Assembly (NCBI RefSeq): GCF_900108035.1
Contig: NZ_FNVS01000014.1
Span: 1-64,000 of the forward strand
DNA length: 64,000 nt
Direction of reading: 5' to 3'
From: Parabacteroides chinchillae
GTDB taxonomy: Bacteria; Bacteroidota; Bacteroidia; Bacteroidales; Tannerellaceae
The translations under genes were made by a program, and so were the position numbers. Positions 25,456-34,594 of the stretch are shown piece by piece. Under the pieces are notes generated by a model, which was not told where the DNA came from, did not search any database, and saw only the letters and a program-made list of their open reading frames with translations. Each line of letters opens with the position of its first letter. Position 1 is the first letter of the stretch.

Positions 25456-26835
25456 TTACCCTCTCACTGCAGCCAAATGCTGACGCGCCAGATTATTCAT
25501 GTCTTCAAGGATAAGACGATTAACATAACTAAAACTAAACCGGAAAAAGTAATCTCTCAAAGTTCCGATATTAGCAGGGAATGTCAAACTGTGCAACTGG
25601 TTCAATGCTATGAAAATATATCCTTCACGCGGTGCACGGTTAAACAATTCTATCTTAGTCTTATCCAGAGGTATAATATCACCCTCTATCTCAGCATAAC
25701 CATTCATGGCTTCCGGCCATGAAATCAACATTTTTTTATCATAAACAGCCCATTTATAAGAATCTTTGCCGTTCACTTTTTCCGGCAATGTATTGGAATG
25801 ATGTACTAAAATATAATCATTCTGCATCGTGTCATCGCAATGGATCCAAATATCCAGCACCTTAAACTCTGTGGAGTTATCAAATTTATAGAAGCCATTC
25901 TTTCCCACATGTGGAGAAAACACATTACGTTCCACATCGGTAAAATAAACAATGTGATTCCCGAAGAAATCCATCTTCGATATGAAATCCGACATCAGTT
26001 TACTTATTTTTTTATGATCCGTACAATGTACAAATTCAGGCAGTTCCTTCGGAAAGTTCTTTCTGCAAATCAAACTAAATTCCTGCATCAACTCTTTCGG
26101 ATTTCGCTCTTTCTGGATTTCCACATAAGCCAGGATTTCATCCACAGTATGAAAACAGTCTTTTAAATCGGACGACAAACAACGTCTGACTACCTCGTCA
26201 TACATTTTCAATCCGGGAAAAACACTGCTAACCGATGCGTCCACGTTCACTTCTCCCAAAGCATACCATTTCAAAACAGACCCGATAGTGTAAATATCAT
26301 TGTTGGTTTGTGTTCTGCTATCGCCAAAAGCGATATCTGTCAGCACAAACTCATTATGGTTATCTATTAATATATTCTGAGGTTTTATATTCCGGTGCTC
26401 CACTCCCATACTATGCAAAAACTGAACCGTATCAGTCAGGAAATGAAACAACTTCACAAATATTTCAGGAGACAACGACGAACGGTATTCTTTCAAAGAA
26501 CATTTATACAATTTCATCACCAATACCGGAATTTCTTCACTATTTACAGGCAGTAAGTCAAAATCAATGTATTGAACAATATTCCGGCGCGTTTCTAATA
26601 ATGATATATTGATATATTCTTTTCTAAAATCATTCAGATAAGCTTTCCGATTTGCCTCATCATCGCCAATAAAAAACTTTAAAGCAACCACCGTATCATT
26701 AATCCTGGCTTTATAAACAATGCCGTTCTCACCACGTCCAAGAGGCATCGGCTCTAATATACAATCGCCCAAACCCAATGATAATCTATACCTTTCAGCT
26801 TTCACAAATTCCTCAAAAGTGTACTTATCAAGCAT
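25456..26835 (-). CDS. Protein-kinase-like protein with altered catalytic loop
   Basis: 459 residues. The first 260 form a Hanks-type Ser/Thr kinase fold: Gly-rich loop LGRGENGIVYKA (32-43), the ATP-anchoring Lys53 in VALKF, a catalytic loop HRNIKPQN (147-154), and a metal-loop Asp167 in TDIAFG. The Asp of the usual HRD is Asn149 here, which normally abolishes phosphotransfer. The codon at 26389-26391 reads AAT on the minus strand, so this is not a misreading. The C-terminal 200 residues, with many aromatics, match nothing I recognise. No membrane segment or signal is seen. A -7 box lies at 26868-26875. It may be a pseudokinase or use an altered mechanism. Confidence 0.8.
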   Translation of the reverse strand: MLDKYTFEEFVKAERYRLSLGLGDCILEPMPLGRGENGIVYKARINDTVVALKFFIGDDEANRKAYLNDFRKEYINISLLETRRNIVQYIDFDLLPVNSEEIPVLVMKLYKCSLKEYRSSLSPEIFVKLFHFLTDTVQFLHSMGVEHRNIKPQNILIDNHNEFVLTDIAFGDSRTQTNNDIYTIGSVLKWYALGEVNVDASVSSVFPGLKMYDEVVRRCLSSDLKDCFHTVDEILAYVEIQKERNPKELMQEFSLICRKNFPKELPEFVHCTDHKKISKLMSDFISKMDFFGNHIVYFTDVERNVFSPHVGKNGFYKFDNSTEFKVLDIWIHCDDTMQNDYILVHHSNTLPEKVNGKDSYKWAVYDKKMLISWPEAMNGYAEIEGDIIPLDKTKIELFNRAPREGYIFIALNQLHSLTFPANIGTLRDYFFRFSFSYVNRLILEDMNNLARQHLAAVRG

Positions 26836-26867
26836 ACTATACTCTATTTTAAATCAAGCCTTTAAGA

Positions 26868-26875
26868 CAAAGATA
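26868..26875 (-). promoter_or_regulatory. -7 box of the kinase-like gene
   Basis: Minus-strand TATCTTTG, a perfect TAnnTTTG match, 32 bases upstream of the start codon. No good -33 element was found. Confidence 0.45.
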
Positions 26876-26950
26876 CAACTAATATTTTGTATTTTTATAA
26901 AGGTTAATACTCTTTTTTAAAACGCATGACAGCGAAAATAGATAAATACG

Positions 26951-26958
26951 TATCTTTG
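26951..26958 (+). promoter_or_regulatory. -7 box of the Wzi-like gene
   Basis: TATCTTTG lies 12 bases before the ATG at 26971. It excludes the longer reading frame that starts at 26926. Confidence 0.55.
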
Positions 26959-26970
26959 CAAAACAATAAA

Positions 26971-28491
26971 ATGAAGACAATGAAATTAATGCGATTGATA
27001 TTCATAGGTTTTGCTTTTTCCAGACTAACAACCGCCACTTTCGCCCAAAGCGAGAACAATACAGAAGATGCTACAACATATAAGGCCGAAGCCTTCGGAT
27101 CTGTTGGCAGTGGAGACAATACGCCTTTCTGGATGCTTAGCAACCGATATGGAATAGTACCTCTGGATGCGAACAATGGCTTTCTAAATGCAGGTGTTTA
27201 TCACAACCAACGATTCGGTAAAGGATTTCGCTGGGGTGCCGGACTGGAGGTAGTGGCAACCGCTCCGCGTTATCATAACATATTCATACAGCAAGCTTTC
27301 GCCGAAATAGGATACAAAAGCCTGTTATTAAGCATTGGAAGTAAAGAGGATTATTCATCTTTATGGGACAAAAATTTAAGTTCCGGTGATTTGGTACATT
27401 CTTCCAATGCGCGCCCTATACCGGAAATAAAATTAAGCATGCCTCAATTCACCGTTGTTCCGGGAACAAAAGGATGGATGCAGGTAAAAGGAGATTTTGC
27501 CGCTGGCCGTTCCTTTGACACGGATTATCTAGCAAATTTCACAAATAAACAGCAAGAAACAGGCACAACAAAAAAGCAAGTATACATCAAGAATGTATTA
27601 TGGCATCATAAATCATTTTATATACAAATAAAAGATACCCAGAATGATTTTCCCCTATCTGGAACAATCGGCGTACAGGATTATGCACAATGGGGCGGAA
27701 CATCCACCGATCCTAAAATAGGCGCCCAACCTCATTCTTTCAAAGATTTTATCCGTGTTGTATGTGGCAGTAAAGGAGGGGATAACGCCACTGTGTCGGA
27801 TCAGATAAATGTACTGGGCAGCCATTACGGTTCTTACGATTTCAAGCTTAGCTTCACCAAAAAGGATTGGGCCGTACATGCCTATCACCAGCATTATTTC
27901 AACGACAAATCCGGCATGATATTCAATAACGGCACAGACGGATTATATGGCATACAAGTAGATCTCCCTAAACTTCCCTGGCTACGCAAAGTTGTTACCG
28001 AATATGTTCTGACCCGTAATCAAACAGGTCCAATGCACTTTATTGATTTCGATCACGACAAACATCCGGGAATAGGAGGTGGTAATGACGACTATTACAA
28101 CAACTTGGAATATAAGACCGGACTCTCCTACTTCAACAGAGGATTAGGTTCTCCATTAATCATTTCACCCGAATATAATCAGAACGGAAAACTGGGGTTT
28201 ACAAATAATCGCATCAAAGACTGGCACATAGGAGCAGAAGGTGATATTTCTCCACAAATATCTTACCGGGTTCTTTTTACAAAGATGAATGGTTGGGGAA
28301 CATCCTATCATCCTTTCCGCAACAAGAAAGAAGGGACATCCAGCCTTATCGACATAACTTACACCCATCCCCGTCTGAACGGATGGACATTTACCGGATC
28401 TGTTGCAGCCGATACAGGAACAATGGTCGGCAAAAATGCCGGTTTCAGCCTACGTGTAGCCAAAAGGGGAATAATAAAAGCATGGAAATAA
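26971..28491 (+). CDS. Wzi-like outer-membrane capsule assembly protein
   Basis: About 506 residues with a signal peptide (LMRLIFIGFAFSRLTTATFAQ). The rest is rich in aromatic beta-strands like the 18-stranded barrel of Wzi, a lectin-like porin that ties capsular polysaccharide to the cell surface. The GDNTPFWMLSNRYG opening, SIGSKEDYSSLWD near 115 and the repeated GWG/WHIGAEGDISPQISYRVLFTKMNGWG near the C-terminus fit the family as annotated in Bacteroidales. No capsule genes are adjacent, so it may serve a cluster elsewhere. Start: ATG at 26971, because the -7 box lies at 26951-26958. The stop codon lies in a terminator hairpin shared with plsC. Confidence 0.8.
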   Translation: MKTMKLMRLIFIGFAFSRLTTATFAQSENNTEDATTYKAEAFGSVGSGDNTPFWMLSNRYGIVPLDANNGFLNAGVYHNQRFGKGFRWGAGLEVVATAPRYHNIFIQQAFAEIGYKSLLLSIGSKEDYSSLWDKNLSSGDLVHSSNARPIPEIKLSMPQFTVVPGTKGWMQVKGDFAAGRSFDTDYLANFTNKQQETGTTKKQVYIKNVLWHHKSFYIQIKDTQNDFPLSGTIGVQDYAQWGGTSTDPKIGAQPHSFKDFIRVVCGSKGGDNATVSDQINVLGSHYGSYDFKLSFTKKDWAVHAYHQHYFNDKSGMIFNNGTDGLYGIQVDLPKLPWLRKVVTEYVLTRNQTGPMHFIDFDHDKHPGIGGGNDDYYNNLEYKTGLSYFNRGLGSPLIISPEYNQNGKLGFTNNRIKDWHIGAEGDISPQISYRVLFTKMNGWGTSYHPFRNKKEGTSSLIDITYTHPRLNGWTFTGSVAADTGTMVGKNAGFSLRVAKRGIIKAWK

Positions 28492-28504
28492 AATCCATGC
28501 TTTA
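28477..28504. terminator. Bidirectional terminator between the Wzi-like gene and plsC
   Basis: AGCATGGA at 28479-28486 pairs with TCCATGCT at 28494-28501, loop of 7, with A- and T-rich flanks on both sides. The stop codon of the rightward gene (28489-28491) is in the loop, and the plsC stop is at its right edge. Confidence 0.75.
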
Positions 28505-29239
28505 TTTATATTTATCCCAAAGAGAAGAAGCTATAATAGCTTGCGTCTTATCTGCCATTTCCTGTAATCCTTTATGGGAAATATCCATCCCGTCAGTAAA
28601 TAGTGCCGGATGAATAACCATCTCCATCCGGTGCCGACAAACATTAATTGATCCGATCGGCAACACGTCAAACGGCCCATTCAATGTAATAGGGACAATA
28701 GGCAAATGCTGATCGGCCGCCATTTGGTAAGCACCTTTTTTAAAACGTATCATCTTTCCGGTATAAGTACGGGAACCTTCTGGAAAGACAACTACAGAAG
28801 CCCCGTTTTTTAAACATCGTTCAGCTTCTAAAACACTACGTGCAGCCGCTTTAGGTGTAGAGTTATCTACAAAAATAAAACCTGCAGCACGGCAAGCTGC
28901 GCCCACAAACGGAATTTTAGCTATACCAGCTTTCATTACCCATTTGACAGGAACTCCCAGAAAACCATAAACCAAGAATATATCAAAAGCCCCCTGGTGA
29001 TTAGAAACAAACACATAAGATTGTTTGTGGTTAATATTTTCACGCCCTCTCACTTTTACCGGACAAAGAGCCAGATAACAGGTAAGCCTGGACCAAATCA
29101 TGCCGGGATAATAAGCAAAGATTTTCTCGCCTCCGAGCAGGCATCCTATAATTACCGTCAAAGCTGTAAGTATTGTCAGTACCAAAAATACAGGTACAAA
29201 AAACAACCATAAATAAATCATGTAAAGAATCCGTACCAT
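28502..29239 (-). CDS. plsC: 1-acyl-sn-glycerol-3-phosphate acyltransferase
   Basis: 245 residues. The protein opens with a long hydrophobic segment (3-35), then SNHQGAFDIF near residue 78 (the catalytic NHxxxxD motif), GFIFVDN near 117 and FPEGSRT near 150, the substrate-binding motif of PlsC enzymes. It acylates lysophosphatidic acid to phosphatidic acid at the inner membrane. The gene converges on the Wzi-like gene. Its start is about 137 bases from the small membrane protein gene that points the other way. Confidence 0.9.
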   Translation of the reverse strand: MVRILYMIYLWLFFVPVFLVLTILTALTVIIGCLLGGEKIFAYYPGMIWSRLTCYLALCPVKVRGRENINHKQSYVFVSNHQGAFDIFLVYGFLGVPVKWVMKAGIAKIPFVGAACRAAGFIFVDNSTPKAAARSVLEAERCLKNGASVVVFPEGSRTYTGKMIRFKKGAYQMAADQHLPIVPITLNGPFDVLPIGSINVCRHRMEMVIHPALFTDGMDISHKGLQEMADKTQAIIASSLWDKYK

Positions 29240-29309
29240 ACGTATACTTATTATTCTACAAATATAAAAGCTAAATTGAAAGGAATTGTTATTTTTATTC
29301 CAAAATATT

Positions 29310-29339
29310 TTTGCAATCGGGTTATTATTACTTTATTTG
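29310..29339 (+). promoter_or_regulatory. Promoter of the small membrane protein gene
   Basis: TTTG at 29310-29313, 18 bases, then TTTATTTG at 29332-29339, one mismatch to TAnnTTTG. It lies 37 bases before the ATG at 29377. Confidence 0.5.
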
Positions 29340-29376
29340 CGGTAGAAAAGAAAATAATTATAAAATATCTATAACC

Positions 29377-29547
29377 ATGAACGAGTTAATTAAAAATCTT
29401 GGGGTTATCGTACTCCTAATCGGTGTGATCATTCTGGCTGTACCTGCATTAACCGGAGGTATTTCAAACAGTATTCTTCTTACAGGCCTTGGAGTTATTA
29501 TTCTGGGCTATATCGGTCATATCGTTATCAACAAAAGAATAGGATAA
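29377..29547 (+). CDS. Small two-helix membrane protein
   Basis: 56 residues that are almost entirely two hydrophobic helices (GVIVLLIGVIILAVPAL, 9-25, and SILLTGLGVIILGYIGHIV, 33-51) separated by a short Gly/Ser turn, ending in KRIG. The ATG at 29377 is chosen over one at 29311, which would precede the promoter's -7 box. Similar hypothetical proteins are common in Bacteroidales. The function is unknown. It is a single-gene unit with a strong terminator. Confidence 0.7.
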   Translation: MNELIKNLGVIVLLIGVIILAVPALTGGISNSILLTGLGVIILGYIGHIVINKRIG

Positions 29548-29575
29548 GACACACAAACTCCGAGAGATTAAAAAT

Positions 29576-29609
29576 AAAAAAGGACGGCTCTATAAGACCG
29601 TCCTTTTTT
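29576..29609. terminator. Bidirectional terminator
   Basis: A stem of at least 11 bp, AAAAAGGACGG (29577-29587) with CCGTCCTTTTT (29598-29608), has a U-run in both directions. It ends the small membrane protein gene and the leftward aminotransferase gene that stops at 29612. Confidence 0.85.
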
Positions 29610-29611
29610 AT

Positions 29612-30670
29612 TTATTGTTGTTCCAACCATTCTTTCATGGCATTTACAAGTTCCTGGTTTTCGTCGGATTTCTGCGTAGACAGGCGAATGTAAGTTTCAT
29701 CCAGCCCGCGGAAGTTTGAAGCATCCCGGATTAATATTCCATATTTACTCAGCAAATACTGTTTCAGATCGGCTGCCGTACCTTTCTTCAAGCGTACCAA
29801 AAAGAAAGTCGTAGCAGTAGGTATGACTTCCAGGCCATCCAATTTACTGAGCTGATAAATGAATTCGGCCGTTTCACGCTGCCATTTACGAATAGGCAAA
29901 GTAAACTGAGCCGGATGTATCAGGATATACTTGCTGGCCTCTATAGCCACCGCATTAACCGACCAGGGGATAATATACTTATTAACCTCTTCAATAATAG
30001 CAGGAGATGCAATCAAATAGCCAATACGCAATCCCGGTATATTATAAGCTTTGGATATAGACTGAACAATAATCAGATTTTCATGATTATAGATATCCGT
30101 CGGCTTCAACATGTCCTCCGTTGTAAACGCAACATAAGCCTGATCCACAATAAACTTAGTCTGACGGTTTGCAGCAATCAGAGACAATAATTCAGTACGG
30201 TGAATCAGTCTGCCATCCGGATTATTCGGATTACATATCCAACAGAAATCCTGTCCTTCCAACGATAATTCGGCCAAGTCATCAGAAGTAGAAAAGAAAC
30301 TTACCTCATGCCCATGCAAACGGCAGGCATCTTCATATTCAGCAAAAGAAGGAACCGCAATCATCGACTTAGCCCCTTTCCATGCCTGAGCCAGCAAATA
30401 AAATGCAGTAATGGAACCATTCGTTACTACCAAGTTATTTTCTTTTATTTCATATCGGCGGGCCAGAAGACGCTTCAGTTGGGCTGCATCCGGTTCCGGA
30501 TAGCGTGTCAACTTATCGAATTGCTCAATCAGGTTTACTTTCAGTTTGTCCAAATTGGCTCCGTGCCATACATTTGAACTAAAATTTATCTTTATTTCAC
30601 TCTGAGAATTGTAGAAATCATCACCGTGTCCGAATAGCATACTCCAGTAGTTTTTATAGTAATTAATCAT
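29612..30670 (-). CDS. PLP-dependent class I/II aminotransferase (HisC/CobD-like)
   Basis: 352 residues with the fold type I layout: substrate-binding SSNVWHGANL near residue 30, CNPNNPDGRL near 145, VDQAYVAF near 175, and the PLP Lys in SISKAYNIPGLRIGY near 208. It ends with the Arg-containing IRDASNFRGLDETYIRLS that contacts the carboxylate. Closest families are histidinol-phosphate aminotransferase and threonine-phosphate decarboxylase CobD; with no histidine or cobalamin genes nearby, the substrate cannot be chosen. A cytoplasmic enzyme, in its own transcription unit. Confidence 0.82.
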   Translation of the reverse strand: MINYYKNYWSMLFGHGDDFYNSQSEIKINFSSNVWHGANLDKLKVNLIEQFDKLTRYPEPDAAQLKRLLARRYEIKENNLVVTNGSITAFYLLAQAWKGAKSMIAVPSFAEYEDACRLHGHEVSFFSTSDDLAELSLEGQDFCWICNPNNPDGRLIHRTELLSLIAANRQTKFIVDQAYVAFTTEDMLKPTDIYNHENLIIVQSISKAYNIPGLRIGYLIASPAIIEEVNKYIIPWSVNAVAIEASKYILIHPAQFTLPIRKWQRETAEFIYQLSKLDGLEVIPTATTFFLVRLKKGTAADLKQYLLSKYGILIRDASNFRGLDETYIRLSTQKSDENQELVNAMKEWLEQQ

Positions 30671-30735
30671 TCATTTAAAGATTCGCAAATATACTAATTA
30701 TTTCGTGTTTACTCTACGTTAAACAAACAGACACT

Positions 30736-33717
30736 TTACTTTATCGCTTTATATATAGCGTCCTGTATTCTTGTGCGAATATCTAATGAACTCAATTTAT
30801 TATTTGCCCGCGAAGGATTCACCCTATTACTCAGAAATATATAAATCATCTGATTATCAGGATCCACCCAAAAACAAGTTCCTGTAAATCCGGTATGTCC
30901 ATATACCGAAACCGGCGTTTGAGGAGAGCAGGGAGATGCTTTCACATTACCAACCACCGGTTTATCAAATCCTAATCCTCTGCGGCATGTAGGGCTTTTG
31001 CTTTGCGTAAACAAACGGCATGTCTCTTCCGACAAATACCGTTCGCCTCCGTATACACCCTGGTTCAAAAAGAGTTGCATCACTTTAGCCAAGTCGTTTG
31101 CGTTAGAAAACAAGCCTGCATTACCGGAAACACCACCTTGAAATGCCGCCGCCTCATCATGTACATAACCTCTCAGTAACTGCCGGCGCACAAACTGATC
31201 GTCCTCCGTTGGCACTATTTGTAATGTATCCATCACCCTTAACGGATTATAAGTTGTATGCCATGCTCCTAACCCTGCATAAAAATCGTCATGAAGCAAA
31301 CGATCCATCGGTTTCTTCATCTGATTTTCAACCATCATCTTCAGCAAAATAAAGTTAATGCAACTATAGACATATTTGCCACGCGTTCCTAAACGGGAAC
31401 TCTTTATATCCTGAATTATAGTGTCTTTAAACGAATCGCTGATATAGAAATTACGGGCAACTTCGGTTGTAAATCCCGGCTTTTTCTTATCCGAAACCAA
31501 ATCCGGATAATATCTAAAGTCATTGCGTACATACGTATTGGAATCAAACCGTACAGGATGGCTTGTATTCTTTGTGTTACTGTACAGACTTCCTTTATAG
31601 CTATTCCTATCGATTGCGTCAAGATAAAAATTGATGGAAGGAGTTAGTCCCGATTGGTGATAAAGTAAATCTTTAACCGGCAAATTCTGTTTATTGGAAC
31701 CTTTCAACTCCGGGACAAAATCGCCTATCTTACTATTTAATGTAAACTTTTTTTCATCATAAGCTTTCATCACGGCCAACAATGTACCGGCGGCCTTCGA
31801 TGCAGAAGCCAAATCATAAACCGAGTTATCAACCACATCCTGGGTCCCGCTAAACTCATAACGGCCAAACGATTTATCATAAATCACCATACCATCCTTA
31901 GCAACCAATACTTGACAACCGGGAAAAGCCTTTTTCGACAATCCTTCCGATACTATCAGGTCTATCTCATCCAAACGACCGGCATCCGCTCCCATTTCTT
32001 CCGGTTCATGGTAGCCAAGACGTGTCTTTTCCGTAAATATACCTGTCCCCGAATAATACAAACCCGGAATGGAAACCGGCAGCTTACCTTTAGCTCCTAT
32101 ACCTCCAAATATAACTTGGGCGGCATATTCCTGTGCCAAAGGTGTATTTTCATATCCTATTACCAACGCTTTGGCCTTCGTTGCAGAGTTTTTATAATCT
32201 TTACAAAAATAAGGAAGCGTAAAGAACGCATAGATCAGTTCTTTCTTTGCAGCCAATTGCCTCAAAGCAAGGCTTTCCGGAATACGAACCGTATGTACAC
32301 TACAGATAATTATATCATAACCGGCAAGCCGGTTATATACGTTTTGTATATATGCAGCCGTAGAATTGCGTCCGATGCTAAAACAAGCCACAGTATCATA
32401 ACGGTTCAACATCGCTTGGAACTCATTCCCAACCTCCCCGCCAATAGCCAAAGCAGCAATCTTCTTCTTTCCCAGCTGTTTCAGAGGAAGAACGTCCGAT
32501 TCATTTTTCAATACCGTAATTGCCTCGGCATTAAGTTTAGCCGCCAGCCAGGCAGCATGCGGAGAATTAAGCCGTTTGGATAGTCCCTGTACTTTTACCG
32601 GACTATATTGATTCAATCCCGTAATATATTTATACCGTAATATCTTAAGACATTTGGCTTCTACCTCTTCAAGAGACAGAATACCTTCGTCTATAGCTTC
32701 TTTTACAGCCGAAAAATCATTTATAGGAGTTGCCGGTGCCAGCAAGATGTCATTACCAGCCAGAAGCGCTTTTACGGAAGGATTATCGGCCTTTTTAGTC
32801 GTAGCGCCTTTCATAGCTAATGCGTCGGTAAAGCACAATCCCTTAAATCCCCACTTATCCTTCAGTAACCCCGTTATTATCTTATATGATAACGACGCCG
32901 GCAGATTCGGAGTATTATCAAGCGAAGGTACATATAAATGCCCGGTCATTACGCCCGCAAATCCATTATCGACATATCTTTTAAAAGGCAACAGTTCCAC
33001 ACTGTCCAAGCGGGCTTGCGAATGAAAAACAGAAGGTAATGTTTTATGTGAATCATCCGACGTATCTCCGTGCCCGGGAAAATGTTTCGAAACAGAAATC
33101 ACTCCCATTCCCTCCAGTCCTTTAGCATAAGCAATGCCCTTGTCTGCTACCGCATTTGGATCTTCGCCGAAAGAACGGAGCCCTATTACCGGGTTTTCCA
33201 CATTACTATTTACATCCACATCGGGTGCAAAGTTAATCTGAATACCCAGTTCTTTACATTGACGGGCAACTTCCTTCCCATACTCTGTAATCAGATTATT
33301 GTCTTCTATTGCTCCCAGCATCATATTTTTCGGGAAACGGGTAGTACCGTTCAGGCGCATAGACAAGCCCCATTCTCCATCCAAAGATATAAACAAAGGT
33401 ACGCGAGACGCTTTTTGTGCACGATTGCAAACTTCCGCCTGTGTAACCGGATTACCTTTTTGAAATAAAATACCGCCAATATGTATTTCATTTATGTAGC
33501 GCATCATCTTCTGTATATTCCTCGCATCAGACTTTGGATCCACCACAACCATGAACAGCTGTCCGATGCGCTCTTCATAACTCATTGCATCAAAAACAGA
33601 ATCCACCCATTGGTTCATTTTCACTTTATCAACTTTCGCCATCAAATCAGGCTCTGCCTGCGCAAAACAACTTATTGCAAACCAACACAAACAGGCTGTA
33701 TATATAACTTTCCTCAT
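30736..33717 (-). CDS. Exported GH3 beta-N-acetylhexosaminidase fused to a beta-lactamase-type hydrolase
   Basis: About 993 residues with a signal peptide (KVIYTACLCWFAISCFA). Residues about 30-370 are a GH3 barrel with the NagZ-type KHFPGHGDT motif (211-219) that supplies the His/Asp pair, and the nucleophile Asp298 in FTDALAMKG. A second GH3-associated alpha/beta domain covers about 385-560. The rest is a serine beta-lactamase/PBP-like domain with SxxK (SASK, 638-641), a Tyr motif near 780 (YSCIN) and HTG (GHTGFTG) near 935. It probably trims peptidoglycan or muropeptides in the periplasm, sugar end by GH3, peptide end by the second domain. The fusion is typical of Bacteroidales. Start M at 33717. 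Confidence 0.9.
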   Translation of the reverse strand: MRKVIYTACLCWFAISCFAQAEPDLMAKVDKVKMNQWVDSVFDAMSYEERIGQLFMVVVDPKSDARNIQKMMRYINEIHIGGILFQKGNPVTQAEVCNRAQKASRVPLFISLDGEWGLSMRLNGTTRFPKNMMLGAIEDNNLITEYGKEVARQCKELGIQINFAPDVDVNSNVENPVIGLRSFGEDPNAVADKGIAYAKGLEGMGVISVSKHFPGHGDTSDDSHKTLPSVFHSQARLDSVELLPFKRYVDNGFAGVMTGHLYVPSLDNTPNLPASLSYKIITGLLKDKWGFKGLCFTDALAMKGATTKKADNPSVKALLAGNDILLAPATPINDFSAVKEAIDEGILSLEEVEAKCLKILRYKYITGLNQYSPVKVQGLSKRLNSPHAAWLAAKLNAEAITVLKNESDVLPLKQLGKKKIAALAIGGEVGNEFQAMLNRYDTVACFSIGRNSTAAYIQNVYNRLAGYDIIICSVHTVRIPESLALRQLAAKKELIYAFFTLPYFCKDYKNSATKAKALVIGYENTPLAQEYAAQVIFGGIGAKGKLPVSIPGLYYSGTGIFTEKTRLGYHEPEEMGADAGRLDEIDLIVSEGLSKKAFPGCQVLVAKDGMVIYDKSFGRYEFSGTQDVVDNSVYDLASASKAAGTLLAVMKAYDEKKFTLNSKIGDFVPELKGSNKQNLPVKDLLYHQSGLTPSINFYLDAIDRNSYKGSLYSNTKNTSHPVRFDSNTYVRNDFRYYPDLVSDKKKPGFTTEVARNFYISDSFKDTIIQDIKSSRLGTRGKYVYSCINFILLKMMVENQMKKPMDRLLHDDFYAGLGAWHTTYNPLRVMDTLQIVPTEDDQFVRRQLLRGYVHDEAAAFQGGVSGNAGLFSNANDLAKVMQLFLNQGVYGGERYLSEETCRLFTQSKSPTCRRGLGFDKPVVGNVKASPCSPQTPVSVYGHTGFTGTCFWVDPDNQMIYIFLSNRVNPSRANNKLSSLDIRTRIQDAIYKAIK

Positions 33718-33886
33718 CACTCTTCGATACACATTAACCCTTCAAACATACAAAATAAATTCGACTTTTCGATTACGCATCCTGTATTTAGTGGTATTTG
33801 GTCTAACAACTTAACAGAACAAGGAAGGCTATCAAACCTGAAAAGGTAAGCAGCCAAACCGGTTCTAATACCATAAAAAATCATCG

Positions 33887-33940
33887 GGATGTTTTTCTAA
33901 AACCATCGGGATCATTTTTCAAAAACATCCCGATGATTTT
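33887..33940. repeat. REP-like palindromic cluster, copy 2
   Basis: Three ATCGGGAT/ATCCCGAT modules in 54 bases. The outer arms TCATCGGGATG (33890-33900 region) and CATCCCGATGA (33926-33936 region) are inverted and can pair; the third lies between them at about 33903-33913. Module order differs from the cluster at 518-580, so the two are related but rearranged. Confidence 0.55.
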
Positions 33941-33997
33941 AAAACGTATAGCGATAGCCCTATCCGGATGTCTTTTCTAAAAAACATCAATAATTTA

Positions 33998-34028
33998 TTG
34001 CGTATCAAATAAATCTTTCGTTACTTTG
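33998..34028 (+). promoter_or_regulatory. Promoter of rplS
   Basis: TTG at 33998-34000, 20 bases, then TTACTTTG at 34021-34028, one mismatch to TAnnTTTG. The leader to the ATG at 34116 is about 80 bases and contains a short CGGG/CCCG stem near 34053-34068. Confidence 0.55.
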
Positions 34029-34115
34029 CATCCGCTTTGCGTAATCTCTGTCGGGACATAGTAGCCCGTTATATTGCGTTTCATTCATAAATTACAATTA
34101 AAAAGCTATAAAACA

Positions 34116-34463
34116 ATGGATTTAATTAAAATTGCAGAAGAAGCGTTTGCTACCAAGAAGGAGCTTCCTTCATTCAAAAGTGGCGACACTATTACAGTAG
34201 CTTACCGTATCAAAGAAGGTAACAAAGAACGTATTCAGCAGTACAGAGGCGTTGTAATCCGTATCTCAGGACACGGAGACAAAAAACGTTTCACTGTTCG
34301 TAAGATGTCTGAAAATGTAGGTGTAGAAAGAATCTTCCCGATCGAATCACCGTTCATCGAAAGCATCACTGTAAACAAAGTTGGTAAAGTTCGCCGCGCT
34401 AAATTGTATTATTTGCGTGCCCTTACCGGTAAGAAAGCAAGAATCAAAGAAAAGAGAGTTTAA
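34116..34463 (+). CDS. rplS: 50S ribosomal protein L19
   Basis: 115 residues after choosing the ATG at 34116; the 14 codons upstream of it look like leader sequence, not L19. The conserved core [29 protein letters not shown] is followed by [16 protein letters not shown] and [18 protein letters not shown]19 sits at the 30S-50S interface. In many bacteria it is cotranscribed with trmD and rimM; here it stands alone with its own promoter and terminator. Confidence 0.96.
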   Translation: MDLIKIAEEAFATKKELPSFKSGDTITVAYRIKEGNKERIQQYRGVVIRISGHGDKKRFTVRKMSENVGVERIFPIESPFIESITVNKVGKVRRAKLYYLRALTGKKARIKEKRV

Positions 34464-34486
34464 TACCCTCCGGTTCTATTGCATAC

Positions 34487-34521
34487 AAAAGGCCGTCCGA
34501 ATAAAATCGAACGGCCTTTTT
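34487..34521 (+). terminator. Terminator of rplS
   Basis: AAAAGGCCGT (34487-34496) pairs with ACGGCCTTTT (34511-34520), loop of 14 and a T-run. It lies 24 bases after the rplS stop. Confidence 0.88.
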
Positions 34522-34531
34522 GTTATAAAAA

Positions 34532-34542
34532 GGTGATTCACC
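34532..34542. promoter_or_regulatory. GGTGA/TCACC palindrome upstream of the LytS gene
   Basis: GGTGATTCACC, an inverted pair around one central base, lies 53 bases upstream of the -7 box of the histidine kinase gene. Similar TCACC/GGTGA motifs recur at 36672-36702 and in the 23-base repeats at 37171-37267, which suggests a shared binding site. Confidence 0.35.
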
Positions 34543-34594
34543 GACACTTTTTGCCATTTCATCGATTCTCCTTCCTGCAAGCAAACAGATTATT

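Larger units (their letters stand above)
33718..34115. other. Intergenic region upstream of rplS
   Basis: No gene in about 400 bases. It contains the second REP-like palindromic cluster (33887-33940) and the rplS promoter (33998-34028). A degenerate fourth module of the palindrome may lie at about 33961-33990. Confidence 0.5.

Noticed and set aside
29612-30670. CobD (threonine-phosphate decarboxylase) as a firm name
   Set aside because: Sequence fits both CobD and HisC, and no cobalamin or histidine genes are nearby to decide.
31912-32583. 223-residue open frame opposite the GH3/beta-lactamase gene
   Set aside because: Antisense shadow of a well-supported gene, with no family resemblance.
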